From Candidatus Cloacimonadota bacterium (GTDB taxonomy: Bacteria; Cloacimonadota; Cloacimonadia; Cloacimonadales; Cloacimonadaceae), in the NCBI GenBank assembly GCA_029565535.1, contig JAKQNZ010000095.1:1-41864 (forward strand): 41,864 nt of DNA. Reading direction: 5' to 3'. The notes under the pieces are model-generated. The model was not told the origin of the DNA. It saw only the letters and a list, made by a program, of their open reading frames with translations, and ran no database searches. Positions 26,820 to 34,564 of the stretch are shown here, piece after piece (the first letter of the stretch is position 1; the number at the start of each line of letters is the position of its first letter). The position numbers and the translations under genes were made by a program.

Positions 26820-27167
26820 CTAAAACTTTATATGCAATGAACTAAGCAGCAGAACCAGGAGATAATACGCGAGGATCGTTAGCCCCGATGAACAAAGCAG
26901 AGCATAACCAAACGGCAACTTCTTCAGGAAAAGCGGAATACTTATAAAGAGCACCAGAGAAGGCAGCACCAGCCAGAAAACCGAAGTGGAGAAAGCGGAA
27001 ACCTTGGCCTTGCTTTTCGTGTCGATCCACAACCAAATCATTGCCAGCATGGACAGGATCGGCAGCGAAATGATGATCCCGCCGATCAGAGTGGACCGCT
27101 TGGAAACTTCACTCACTGCCACGATTATCAGCAGCGAAACCAAAGTCTTTACTAGGTAATGCGACAA
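26820..27167 (-). CDS. DUF3147-family small membrane protein
   Basis: 115 residues with about four hydrophobic helices. The opening KTLVSLLIIVAVSEVSKRSTLIGGIIISLPILSMLAMIWLW matches the pattern I know for DUF3147 proteins (S/E.(A/S)KR then a glycine-rich helix and a polar-flanked helix). Function is unknown. The start appears to be TTG at 27167 with AGAGG upstream; no ATG is available. It has its own likely promoter. Confidence 0.75.
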   Translation of the reverse strand: MSHYLVKTLVSLLIIVAVSEVSKRSTLIGGIIISLPILSMLAMIWLWIDTKSKAKVSAFSTSVFWLVLPSLVLFISIPLFLKKLPFGYALLCSSGLTILAYYLLVLLLSSLHIKF

Positions 27168-27201
27168 AAAGAACCTCTCTTATGGTTTTCAAATGTTTCA
27201 C

Positions 27202-27230
27202 AATATGCTTGGATAATTGATCTTGTCAAG
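27202..27230 (-). promoter_or_regulatory. Likely sigma70-type promoter for the DUF3147 gene
   Basis: On the - strand TTGACA (27229-27224) is followed after 16 bases by CATATT (27207-27202), a four-of-six match to TATAAT. The start codon lies about 35 bases downstream. This is a variant of the CTTGACAGA box (CTTGACAAGA). Confidence 0.5.
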
Positions 27231-27367
27231 CCCCATTTCTGGCTACACTTCTGTCGTTGCTCTGCAGAACTGAGGTTATATAAGCAGTTCAAGTAATTGC
27301 TGCCAGTTAACGAGTGCAAAAATCCCATCTGGGGAACTATCGCTAGTACCTTGTCCCACCTTTTGCA

Positions 27368-27408
27368 CATCCTATAAATATTGGGTATGAATAGGATGGG
27401 ATTAGCTT
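27368..27408. repeat. GGATGGG-type dispersed intergenic repeat, copy 3 (short)
   Basis: CATCCTAT...ATATTGGGTAT...AGGATGGGATTAGCTT shares its outline with the blocks near 1043 and 18418, and ATGGGATTAGCTT (27396-27408) is identical to 18498-18510. Confidence 0.45.
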
Positions 27409-27428
27409 TACAGCAGTTTCGCTGTAAA
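27407..27428. repeat. Perfect eight-base hairpin
   Basis: TTTACAGC (27407-27414) and GCTGTAAA (27421-27428) form a perfect stem with loop AGTTTC. There is no adjacent T-run, so its role is unknown. Confidence 0.4.
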
Positions 27429-27723
27429 AGTTGCTTCTGAGCTTGCTCTTCGAGCCTGCTTATGTGCTTAGCCCCGAAGTGGTAATTCTGGATAAAACAT
27501 CACAATTATTACTGCAGATTGACTATGGCCACTTTAAGGCCTTATAGGATGTCTGGGAAAGCCGTATGCGATTAGTGCCCCGAAAGCTACTTTATCATGC
27601 TGGATGCAGGTAGCAAGCCAGCCCATGAAAATCAGGAGAAAAAACACTGGACAGGTGCCATCCTCAAAATAATCAACTGCGCCTCCAGTAGTGTTTATCA
27701 GTCCTTGATGTTTGGGCCGGTGC

Positions 27724-27752
27724 AAAGAAAATGCCCGGCATTACCGGGCATT
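27724..27752 (-). terminator. Rho-independent terminator of the propeller-protein gene
   Basis: AATGCCCGG (27730-27738) and CCGGGCATT (27744-27752) form a perfect nine-pair GC-rich stem with a five-base loop. On the - strand the stem is followed by TTTCTTTGC. It lies 18 bases past the stop of the gene that ends at 27770. Confidence 0.85.
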
Positions 27753-27769
27753 ATCACTCTAAGAGTGGA

Positions 27770-30064
27770 TTATTTCAGCAGGACTGCCTTGCTTTGGAAG
27801 CTTTTAACTCCCGTCTTAAGGACTATCTCATAGATCCCTGAGGGGCAGGCTTTGCCAGATTCTGCCATTCCATCCCAAGCAACATGATGAAAGCCAATGT
27901 CCTTCGATCCTAAGCTCAGATTCCTTACAACCTGGCCCCGGATGTTAAATATCTGGATGCTTACGTTCTGTTTTGAGTCCAGATAGAAGGGGATAACCAG
28001 GTTTGGATTGAAGGGATTGGGATATACAGAGTGCATCTTGGTAGTGAATTGCGGTACAGGAATGGATTCATGTCCCGGCATCAAGGTAATGCTGGTGGGT
28101 CCATGAAACCAGATATGTCCATCGAAATCCAGGCTCTGAAGCCAGTAATGATATGTGCCAAACCCTTCTGTTTCGGTATCTTCATAACTATATAAGGTTT
28201 GGGTGGAGCTATTCAGAGCCTCAATAAGCGGACTGACCAGCAGGGCGGTTTCCAGGTTAGGTACATTGTTTCGATAGATTTTATAGCCAAGGACTCCGGT
28301 TTCGGTTTCAGTGATCCAGTTCAGTTTCACGTTCGTAACCCCTGAAGCGATTGCGCTAAAGGAAGACAATGTGACGGGCAGAGTGCTGTCCTCATCGCCC
28401 AATATGATGGGAACTCCGCCTTTTGCTGCACCGAAATCCACATTCAAAAAGCTAATTTTGCCACTGAGGTTTGGGAATGAATGCCATTGCCCGTTGAAAT
28501 ATGCAGCACCCCACAGCAGGGTAGTAGTGATCTCAAAGCTCTGAACGCCATACCCAAAAAGAGCAAACGAATAATCTGCGCCGCCGGGATTGTTAACAGG
28601 CGGAAACAAACCAAGTTCTCCAGAATTGAATCCTGTTCCCGAAAGTACTTCGATGGTTACCAGGGTTCCTCCCTCAAGTTGAAGTGGCATGGGAGTAAGA
28701 GGAAGATATGTGTAAACTGGAAACAGCTTTGTAATATAAACGTCCTGATTTCCGCTACTGACCAGGATGTTGCTGCCGAAAGCCGCATTCAGCCCTCTGA
28801 AGTAGCCGGTTACATAGCAATTGGCTTCATTATCAAGGGTAATCCCATAACCGTGGTCTTCGCTGGCTCCACCGCCACGCATTCCCCAAAGCCATTCTCC
28901 CGAGGTGTTCAAACAGGCTACGAACATATCAACGCTGTTGGAATTGCTTTGAATAATCTGGTCGCCGAAGCTACAGATGCCGGAAAACATCCCTGTCAAA
29001 CAACAATTGCCATCGCTGCTGGCTATGATGCTCAATCCCTGTTCCACGGCGTTGCTTCCCGCCTGAGTAGTCCATTGCCAGTTGCCAGCATCGTCCAGCT
29101 TGGACACAAATAGCTTTCCCGATTCTGGAACCAGGCTTGAACCACCAAAGACAGCAGGATCAGATGCGAACCAACCTGTAGCATAACAATTGCCCTCTGC
29201 ATCCAGAGCGATGCCATATCCCTGATCCCGTACTGACCCACCAGCTTTCCTAGCCCATTGCCAGGTTCCGGAAGAATTGAGCTTAGCGATAAAAATGTCG
29301 TCGGAACCACTGCCCGATAGGCTAAGCTGGTTGCCCCCAGTTCCAAACTGGATATTGCGGTCGAATCTACCCGTTATGAAGCAGCTTCCAGAACTTGAAA
29401 CGGCGATGCCTCTCCCGCTGGAATTTGGGGATGCCCCACTGGAAGGATAACCGTAATCCCACCAAAGTTGAGCCCCATTTGTTGTCCATTTTCCAATAAA
29501 GACGCAGACCCGGCTCGAAACATATATTTCACCAGTCACATAGCAATCTCCGCCCTCATCAACGCCAATTCCGAATCCCCGGTCATGGTTTGCATATCCG
29601 AAGTTTTGCGCCCACAACCAATTGCCTCCGGTATCCAGTTTTGCAACGAAAATATCAGCCAATCCATTAGATACCAAAGGGATTTCGCCGAAGAGGGCGG
29701 AGCCGACGAAGGCCCCGGTAACATAGCAGTTGCCAGCACTATCGACAGCTATGCCGTACCCATAATCCCAAGCGGTACCCCCAGCTTGTTTCACCCATTG
29801 CCAGTTGCCTACCGCATTCATTTTGGCTATGAAGATATCTGTGCCTCCAGAGCTTGTAAGGGTTGTTCCTCCAAAGATGGCAGTTCCCTCAAAATATCCG
29901 CTTACATAGCTATTGCCGTCTGCGTCAACTGCAATGCTTTGGCCATAATCTCCACCGGATCCTCCTGCACTCTTCGCCCAGGAAAAATCGTAGCTGTCTG
30001 CAAATAAATGAATACTAATCGCACACATTAGAAGAAGTGTACACCATACGAGCATCTTTTTCAT
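27770..30064 (-). CDS. Secreted seven-bladed beta-propeller (SBBP-repeat) protein with type IX-type sorting domain
   Basis: I prefer the ATG at 30064 (GGGAG just upstream) over the TTG at 30076. The 764-residue product has a signal peptide ending IHLFA. Exactly seven SBBP-type repeats follow (about 20-450), each with a core like GIAVDxxGNCYVTGxF and xDIFIAKLNxxGxWxW, matching one seven-bladed propeller. A middle region and a fibronectin-III-like segment (about 565-660, LPVTLSSFSAIASG, GVLGYKIYRN) precede the sorting domain (SVYPNPFNPNLVIPF ... SFQSKAVLLK). It is probably a cell-surface binding or adhesion protein; the ligand is unknown. It is transcribed alone and ends in a strong terminator. 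Confidence 0.88.
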   Translation of the reverse strand: MKKMLVWCTLLLMCAISIHLFADSYDFSWAKSAGGSGGDYGQSIAVDADGNSYVSGYFEGTAIFGGTTLTSSGGTDIFIAKMNAVGNWQWVKQAGGTAWDYGYGIAVDSAGNCYVTGAFVGSALFGEIPLVSNGLADIFVAKLDTGGNWLWAQNFGYANHDRGFGIGVDEGGDCYVTGEIYVSSRVCVFIGKWTTNGAQLWWDYGYPSSGASPNSSGRGIAVSSSGSCFITGRFDRNIQFGTGGNQLSLSGSGSDDIFIAKLNSSGTWQWARKAGGSVRDQGYGIALDAEGNCYATGWFASDPAVFGGSSLVPESGKLFVSKLDDAGNWQWTTQAGSNAVEQGLSIIASSDGNCCLTGMFSGICSFGDQIIQSNSNSVDMFVACLNTSGEWLWGMRGGGASEDHGYGITLDNEANCYVTGYFRGLNAAFGSNILVSSGNQDVYITKLFPVYTYLPLTPMPLQLEGGTLVTIEVLSGTGFNSGELGLFPPVNNPGGADYSFALFGYGVQSFEITTTLLWGAAYFNGQWHSFPNLSGKISFLNVDFGAAKGGVPIILGDEDSTLPVTLSSFSAIASGVTNVKLNWITETETGVLGYKIYRNNVPNLETALLVSPLIEALNSSTQTLYSYEDTETEGFGTYHYWLQSLDFDGHIWFHGPTSITLMPGHESIPVPQFTTKMHSVYPNPFNPNLVIPFYLDSKQNVSIQIFNIRGQVVRNLSLGSKDIGFHHVAWDGMAESGKACPSGIYEIVLKTGVKSFQSKAVLLK

Positions 30065-30282
30065 CTTTTCTCCCAAAATTGCTTCACTATAGTTTAAGCA
30101 TGTCTTGCCAATCCATAAGTTCTTAGCAAATCATGGCTTAGCGTGGTGTTCCTGACAGGCATGCTGAATTTTAAACTATTCCGCAAATCCAACAAAGTGG
30201 CATGGTTTTTGAAAAACCTTGTATCTCTGTATGCCAAGCTAAACTTCTGCAGCACTTACGCAGCTTGGATTGAAAATGAAAT

Positions 30283-30291
30283 TCTGTCAAG
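30283..30291 (-). promoter_or_regulatory. CTTGACAGA box facing the propeller-protein gene
   Basis: A perfect copy of the nonamer on the - strand, 219 bases before the chosen start. There is no recognisable -10 at 16-18 bases (CAAGCT). Confidence 0.3.
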
Positions 30292-30432
30292 ATTGACTTT
30301 CTACTAAACATCCATGAATCATATGCTCTGTAGATTTCTTTCCACAGCATGATACAATGTAGCAACGGATCAAGATCATAGCGCTGATGGAAAGCGCAAC
30401 ACGAATTTAGTAGTGATTTTCTATGAAAGTAT

Positions 30433-30441
30433 CTTGACAGA
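30433..30441 (+). promoter_or_regulatory. CTTGACAGA box facing the beta-helix-protein gene
   Basis: TTGACA at 30434-30439, 80 bases before the start. The hexamer at 17 bases is AAACCT (poor); CATATT is found 29 bases downstream instead. Confidence 0.4.
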
Positions 30442-30471
30442 AATAAACCTCTCAGTAAACCTGAAAATCAT

Positions 30472-30500
30472 ATTAGAACTCCACTTCAATGAGTTCTAAT
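30472..30500. promoter_or_regulatory. Perfect ten-base inverted repeat in the leader of the beta-helix gene
   Basis: ATTAGAACTC (30472-30481) and GAGTTCTAAT (30491-30500) flank a nine-base loop, ending eight bases before the AAAGGAGG ribosome site. It could be an operator or an mRNA hairpin that affects translation. Confidence 0.5.
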
Positions 30501-30519
30501 CAACTAAAGGAGGATCAAG

Positions 30520-32874
30520 ATGAACAGGATTCTATTAATTTTGTTGTTTTTAGTTATGGTAAGCTTGGAAGCCCGGGATATCTTTACTGAGTCGTTTCCG
30601 AACTCGCCCAGTCTTCCTGCAGGATGGACGCTGCAATCCGATACCCCTGCGGCCTGGAGTGTTACGTCTTCTAGCTATGCCGGGGGTAGTCCCGGAGAAC
30701 TTAGGTTAATGTATACTCCCCATTATCTGGGTATTCAACGCTGCATTACTCCCGCCTTCGATACTTCCAAAGCCTACGACCTTGGGTTGTCCTTCCGGCA
30801 TGCGTTGTTTGATTGGAGTGGCTCAGAGATAATCTATGCTCTGAAGGTTGAGATTTCATACGATCTGAGTAGCTGGACTACCCTACAATCATGGTCGGTA
30901 AGTGCTGATATCCCTCCCACCCTGGTGAATATTGACATTCCTTATGCGACGGGACGCGCAGCCACTACCTACATTTCCTTCACTTTTGAAGGTGATAATA
31001 ATGACCTCAACTACTGGTACATAGATGATGTTAAGGTTAGCTATAACAATACTCTGGGCTCTGGGCTATGGGACCCGGGCATATATGACATCGCTGGTAA
31101 CCTGACAGTACGCCCCACTGATGTTTTGCAGTTACAGCCAGGCACAGAGCTCAGGTTTGGCTCGGAAAATTCCATGATCGTTGTGGGTCGTTTATGGTCA
31201 TTGGGCTCTGCAGACCAGCCTGTAATCTTCACGGAGAATATCTTAGGCGCAGGTTGGCAGGGGATATCCCTTGAATCCGGGGCAAGCATTGATTCTTCTT
31301 TGATTCTCTACTCTGAAATCCGGGAAAGCAATGATATTGGGCTAATGATAAATTCTACCGCAAAAGTAAGGTGCCAACACTGTCTATTCTATGGCAATAA
31401 CGCGGTTCAGAAAGGAGGCGGGATAGATTGTGCATCTGATCACGTTAAAATCCTGGATTGTGAATTTTCCCACAACAATTCTCAGGATATTGGTGGAGCA
31501 ATATATCTTAATAAGCCTCAAGTGATTATTCAAAATTGCGATTTCAACTTTAATACAGCTCTTGATGGGGCGGCAATTTTTTGTTTACAGAATGCCGGAA
31601 CCATTGCCGGCAACGTTTTTCACGATAACTATGGCAACACATCCATTGTATATCTAAGCTCGGCCAGCCTGGACGGTTTTCAAGACAATCAATTCTTTTC
31701 CAATAGCGGGGGTCCGGCTGCTGCTGTGCTTCGCACTTTTGGGTGTACTGGACAGGCAGAAATGCTATTAATATATAACAATTCGATGCATGGAATTCTC
31801 AGCCAGAGTTATAACGGTTCCTACTCACATGCCACTATCGTGAATGGGGTAGATCAGACTAAGTATGGATTAATAGCTCAGACAAACACGGTGATCAATA
31901 ACTCCATTATCTGGGGATATGAATACGGTATTTACAACAACACATCCAGTGAGTTTCTACACGTAAAGTATTCATGTATTCAGAATGGCATCGCAGGGAT
32001 TGGAGGCAATGGAATTCTGAACGACTACTATATTAACTGCATATCGACTGATCCTCAGTTTAGGGATCCTGCTTTGTACGACTATGGCTTGTTCTTTACC
32101 TCCCCCTGCATAGATACGGCAGACCCAACTTCGTCTTCCGATCCGGATGGGTCTAGAGCGGACATGGGCTATTACGCCTGTGCTTACCTGAACAATCCTG
32201 TTCTGTTTGAGGCGATTGATGTAACACCTGATCAAGGCCATAGACTCCATCTGGCCTGGTCTCGCAGCACTAGCGATGCTACCTATAATCCTCTGGGTTT
32301 CTATTCGGTTTGGCGCCAGGCTCAAACCCGCAGGGCTGATGCAATTGTGGTGAACAATCCGCTTCAGGCTGCCTCTTTGGCTCTTGGCACCGGACAGCAG
32401 GTTTGTTGGTTAGATGGAAACAGATACTGGGACTACATAATTCAAGTGCCGGCCTTAACTCAGTCAGTTTATGGGTTGGTGGTGGAAACCCTAGCCGATT
32501 CATCTGCATCGGGACTCCATGAAGCTGAATATAGGGTCATCTATGCCAATCAATTAGCTTTCTGGCCATCTGAGGCACTTAGCGGATACTCTGTTGATAA
32601 TATTCCTCCCAATCCAGCCAGAGGTTTGGTGCTGATGCCTGCCGCCAACAATCGTATGCAGTTGTCCTGGGAAGAGGTTACTGAGGGTAGTTGGGAAGGT
32701 AACTCCTATCCTGAACTAAATCAGATAAGTTATAGAATCTATGCGGATGAAACCCCAGATTTTGAGCCGGGTCCTCAAAACTATTTGGGAACAACTACAA
32801 ACATTCAAACTCTGATTGATAATTTCGGCTACCCTAAACGTTTTTTCCGGATTATCAGCACTGATTCTCAATAA
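30520..32874 (+). CDS. Secreted right-handed beta-helix protein without sorting domain
   Basis: 784 residues; signal peptide MNRILLILLFLVMVSLEA. Residues about 20-175 resemble a choice-of-anchor-J/cleaved-adhesin beta-sandwich (ESFPNSPSLPAGWTLQ, YWYIDDVKVSY). Residues about 190-520 are repeated short strands typical of parallel beta-helices (GISLESGASIDSSLILYSEIRES, CLFYGNN, VKILDCEFSHNN, VIIQNCDFNFNTALDGAAIFC, NSIIWGYEYGIYNN). Residues about 550-784 are fibronectin-III-like. The protein ends FFRIISTDSQ with no YPNP-type sorting domain, unlike the other surface proteins here. A strong AAAGGAGG precedes the ATG and a terminator follows. The polymer it binds or cuts is unknown; I see no lyase active site. 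Confidence 0.82.
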   Translation: MNRILLILLFLVMVSLEARDIFTESFPNSPSLPAGWTLQSDTPAAWSVTSSSYAGGSPGELRLMYTPHYLGIQRCITPAFDTSKAYDLGLSFRHALFDWSGSEIIYALKVEISYDLSSWTTLQSWSVSADIPPTLVNIDIPYATGRAATTYISFTFEGDNNDLNYWYIDDVKVSYNNTLGSGLWDPGIYDIAGNLTVRPTDVLQLQPGTELRFGSENSMIVVGRLWSLGSADQPVIFTENILGAGWQGISLESGASIDSSLILYSEIRESNDIGLMINSTAKVRCQHCLFYGNNAVQKGGGIDCASDHVKILDCEFSHNNSQDIGGAIYLNKPQVIIQNCDFNFNTALDGAAIFCLQNAGTIAGNVFHDNYGNTSIVYLSSASLDGFQDNQFFSNSGGPAAAVLRTFGCTGQAEMLLIYNNSMHGILSQSYNGSYSHATIVNGVDQTKYGLIAQTNTVINNSIIWGYEYGIYNNTSSEFLHVKYSCIQNGIAGIGGNGILNDYYINCISTDPQFRDPALYDYGLFFTSPCIDTADPTSSSDPDGSRADMGYYACAYLNNPVLFEAIDVTPDQGHRLHLAWSRSTSDATYNPLGFYSVWRQAQTRRADAIVVNNPLQAASLALGTGQQVCWLDGNRYWDYIIQVPALTQSVYGLVVETLADSSASGLHEAEYRVIYANQLAFWPSEALSGYSVDNIPPNPARGLVLMPAANNRMQLSWEEVTEGSWEGNSYPELNQISYRIYADETPDFEPGPQNYLGTTTNIQTLIDNFGYPKRFFRIISTDSQ

Positions 32875-32904
32875 CAAAGTTCCCAGCATACTGGCTCCAG
32901 ATTG

Positions 32905-32942
32905 AACAGCCTCCAGATCATGCACACTGGAGGTTGTTTTTC
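32905..32942 (+). terminator. Rho-independent terminator after the beta-helix gene
   Basis: CCTCCAG (32910-32916) and CTGGAGG (32927-32933) form the main stem. After a bulged G, AACA pairs with the following TGTT, and the RNA runs into TTTTTCTATTT. Confidence 0.8.
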
Positions 32943-32956
32943 TATTTAACCCAAAC

Positions 32957-33105
32957 AATGCAGTAATGCAGTTCCCTATCCCAGGAATGCCAGCGTCTCG
33001 CTGGCACGGTTTTACCAGCCTCAGGCTGGTTTTTATACCAGCGAGACTCTGGCAGACCTTTCCGGTGAGACACCGGAATTCCGGGTGCTGGCATTCTACT
33101 GCATT
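32957..33105. repeat. Nest of palindromes inside an outer inverted repeat (REP- or MITE-like)
   Basis: The outer arms are AATGCAGTA plus GAATGCCAGC on the left (32957-32965, 32985-32994) and the uninterrupted reverse complement on the right (33087-33105). Inside are hairpins GCCAGCG/CGCTGGC (32989-33005), ACCAGCC/GGCTGGT followed by TTTTAT (33014-33034), CCGGTG/CACCGG (33062-33076) and the palindrome CCGGAATTCCGG (33073-33084). GTCTCGCTGG (32995-33004) also pairs with CCAGCGAGAC (33038-33047). No coding frame is present. Confidence 0.75.
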
Positions 33106-33214
33106 ATCTGGGGTTTATGCTGATCGATAGAACTCAAGCTTAGATAGTAGGATGTTGCGTAGTGCGTAGGTCAGGCAAGCTTTTTTGGGAAGGAAAGTTT
33201 ATTGCCTGGCAATA

Positions 33215-33230
33215 CGATATAATTATATCG
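33215..33230. promoter_or_regulatory. Perfect palindrome CGATATAATTATATCG upstream of rex
   Basis: A self-complementary 16-mer containing TATAAT at 33218-33223, with no clear -35 element 16-18 bases before it. It may be an operator overlapping a promoter. Confidence 0.45.
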
Positions 33231-33251
33231 ATATAAAAAGTGTAGATATGT

Positions 33252-33260
33252 CTTGACAGA
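33252..33260 (+). promoter_or_regulatory. CTTGACAGA box upstream of rex
   Basis: TTGACA at 33253-33258, 63 bases before the rex ATG. The hexamer 17 bases downstream is AGCTTG (poor); CATAAG occurs 28 bases downstream. Confidence 0.4.
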
Positions 33261-33321
33261 TTTGTGGGCTTGATTAGCTTGACTTCCATAAGCTGAGCTT
33301 GAGCTCGGAAAAGGAGATCAA

Positions 33322-33966
33322 ATGGACGCTATCCCGATTATGACGCTAAAAAGACTGCCACAATATCTGGAAGCCATATACAAATTTAAACGGGCCGGCC
33401 TGAAAATGGTTTCGGCCACGAAAATTGCAGTATTTACTGACGTACATATGACCCAGGTTCGCAAGGACCTTGCATATACCGGAGTAGTGGGAACCCCCAA
33501 GGTGGGACATAAGATAGACGAATTGATCTCAGCGATCGAACAATGTTTGAACTGGAACGATGCCTCGTCCTGTTTTTTGGTTGGCGTAGGCCATCTGGGC
33601 AAGGCCTTGATGGGGTATTCAGAATTAAGCCGTAAAGGGCTAAGAATTATTGCTGCCTTCGATGTGAATCCAGAATTGGCCGGAACCGAACTGCATGAGA
33701 TACCAATATATAATGTAGATAAACTGAGCAACCTGCTTAATCGCCTGCATATTCATATCGGGATAATAACCACTCCTGCCGATGCGGCTCAGGAAGTAGC
33801 GGATCTGCTAGTGGCAAATGGTGTAATTGCGATCTGGAATTTTACTCCTGCCAAGCTCAATTTACCGGAAGAGGTGATTGTAGAAAACATAGATATGAGT
33901 TCATCCCTGGCTGTTCTCTCTCGCCGAGTGGCCGAAAAACTCTACCACCCCATTACCAGGAACTGA
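33322..33966 (+). CDS. rex: Redox-sensing transcriptional repressor Rex
   Basis: Dimeric DNA-binding protein that responds to the NADH/NAD+ ratio and represses fermentative and hydrogen-metabolism genes. The 214-residue protein has an N-terminal winged helix (about 6-80; LKRLPQYLEAIYKFKRAG, HMTQVRKDLAYTG) and a Rossmann domain with GVGHLG at 88-93 and an Asp (AAFDVNPEL) after strand 2. A domain-swapped C-terminal helix follows. It has its own AAGGAG site. The hydrogenase genes start 97 bases downstream, so Rex is the obvious candidate regulator of them, although no consensus Rex box is visible. Confidence 0.94.
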   Translation: MDAIPIMTLKRLPQYLEAIYKFKRAGLKMVSATKIAVFTDVHMTQVRKDLAYTGVVGTPKVGHKIDELISAIEQCLNWNDASSCFLVGVGHLGKALMGYSELSRKGLRIIAAFDVNPELAGTELHEIPIYNVDKLSNLLNRLHIHIGIITTPADAAQEVADLLVANGVIAIWNFTPAKLNLPEEVIVENIDMSSSLAVLSRRVAEKLYHPITRN

Positions 33967-34063
33967 TATAGAGCCTAGTTAGGAATCAATCCGGAATACA
34001 GCAAAAACCTCTTACAATACAAGTACGTCTTGAAAAACTTAAAAAAAATAGATAGGAGTTAGC

Positions 34064-34564
34064 ATGAGTGCGTCATACGCAGCAGCACACAGCTTCAACA
34101 AGGTTTTGGAGATACTGGATCGTTATGATCGTAGCGAAACCAAGATAATCCCCATCCTGCAGGCGGTTCAGGAAGAATACCGCTATCTTCCTCAGGAAGT
34201 GATGACCTTTATCGCCACCTCATTGGGTGTTTCACCAGCCCGATTATTTGGTGTGGCAACCTTTTACAGCCATTTTTCTCTGGAGCCGAAGGGAAAACAC
34301 ATCTTGAAAATGTGTGATGGCACAGCCTGCCACGTAAAGGGTTCTTTAGCGGTGATCGAAGCCATCCGTAAACGTTTGAACTTGACGGCCAAAAAGATCA
34401 CGACAGACGACATGATGTATACTTTTGAAACGGTGTCCTGCCTGGGGGCTTGTGGGTTGGCTCCTGTTCTGGTTGTGGATGACGAGGTCCATGGACAGGT
34501 AACGCCCGAACAAGCGCTGCAACTTATCGAAAAGATCGAAACTGAGGAGAAGGAAAATGCTTAA
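34064..34564 (+). CDS. hydC: [FeFe] hydrogenase subunit HydC / NuoE-like [2Fe-2S] protein
   Basis: 166 residues: an N-terminal helical bundle (about 10-70, IIPILQAVQEEYRYLP, FGVATFYSHF) and a thioredoxin-like [2Fe-2S] domain with ligands C84, C89, C126 and C130 (CDGTAC ... CLGAC). This is the NuoE/24-kDa type found as the gamma subunit of trimeric hydrogenases. The start has TAGGAG upstream. It overlaps the next gene by eight bases, so the two subunits are translated together. It acts in the cytoplasm as part of HydABC. Confidence 0.93.
   Translation: MSASYAAAHSFNKVLEILDRYDRSETKIIPILQAVQEEYRYLPQEVMTFIATSLGVSPARLFGVATFYSHFSLEPKGKHILKMCDGTACHVKGSLAVIEAIRKRLNLTAKKITTDDMMYTFETVSCLGACGLAPVLVVDDEVHGQVTPEQALQLIEKIETEEKENA

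Larger units (their letters stand above)
27168..27769. other. Spacer with promoter, repeat copy and hairpins, no gene
   Basis: Besides the promoter at 27202-27230, the repeat at 27368-27408, the hairpin at 27407-27428 and the terminator at 27724-27752, I see nothing functional. Short open frames on both strands (for example 27534-27725 on -, 27597-27833 on +) lack ribosome sites and protein-like composition. Confidence 0.5.
30065..30519. other. Divergent promoter spacer between two secreted-protein genes
   Basis: No gene seen. It contains CTTGACAGA boxes facing both genes (30283-30291 on -, 30433-30441 on +) and a perfect inverted repeat just before the + gene. The leader of the - strand gene would be long, about 200 bases, if that box is its promoter. 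Confidence 0.5.
33106..33321 (+). other. Leader region of rex
   Basis: A gene-free stretch that holds the perfect 16-base palindrome at 33215-33230, the CTTGACAGA box at 33252-33260, and an AAGGAG ribosome site just before the rex ATG. I see no classical Rex operator (TTGTTAA-N4-TTAACAA or TTGTGAA-type). Confidence 0.5.

Noticed and set aside
27534-27833. Overlapping short open frames on both strands in the spacer
   Set aside because: No ribosome site and no protein-like composition; the + frame would also run over the end and the terminator of the propeller gene.
28481-29113. 210-codon + frame opposite the propeller gene
   Set aside because: An antisense shadow of the repeated propeller coding sequence, without a start signal.
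33106-34063. Classical Rex operator near rex or hydC
   Set aside because: I searched by eye for TTGTTAA-N4-TTAACAA and TTGTGAA-type sites on both strands and found none.
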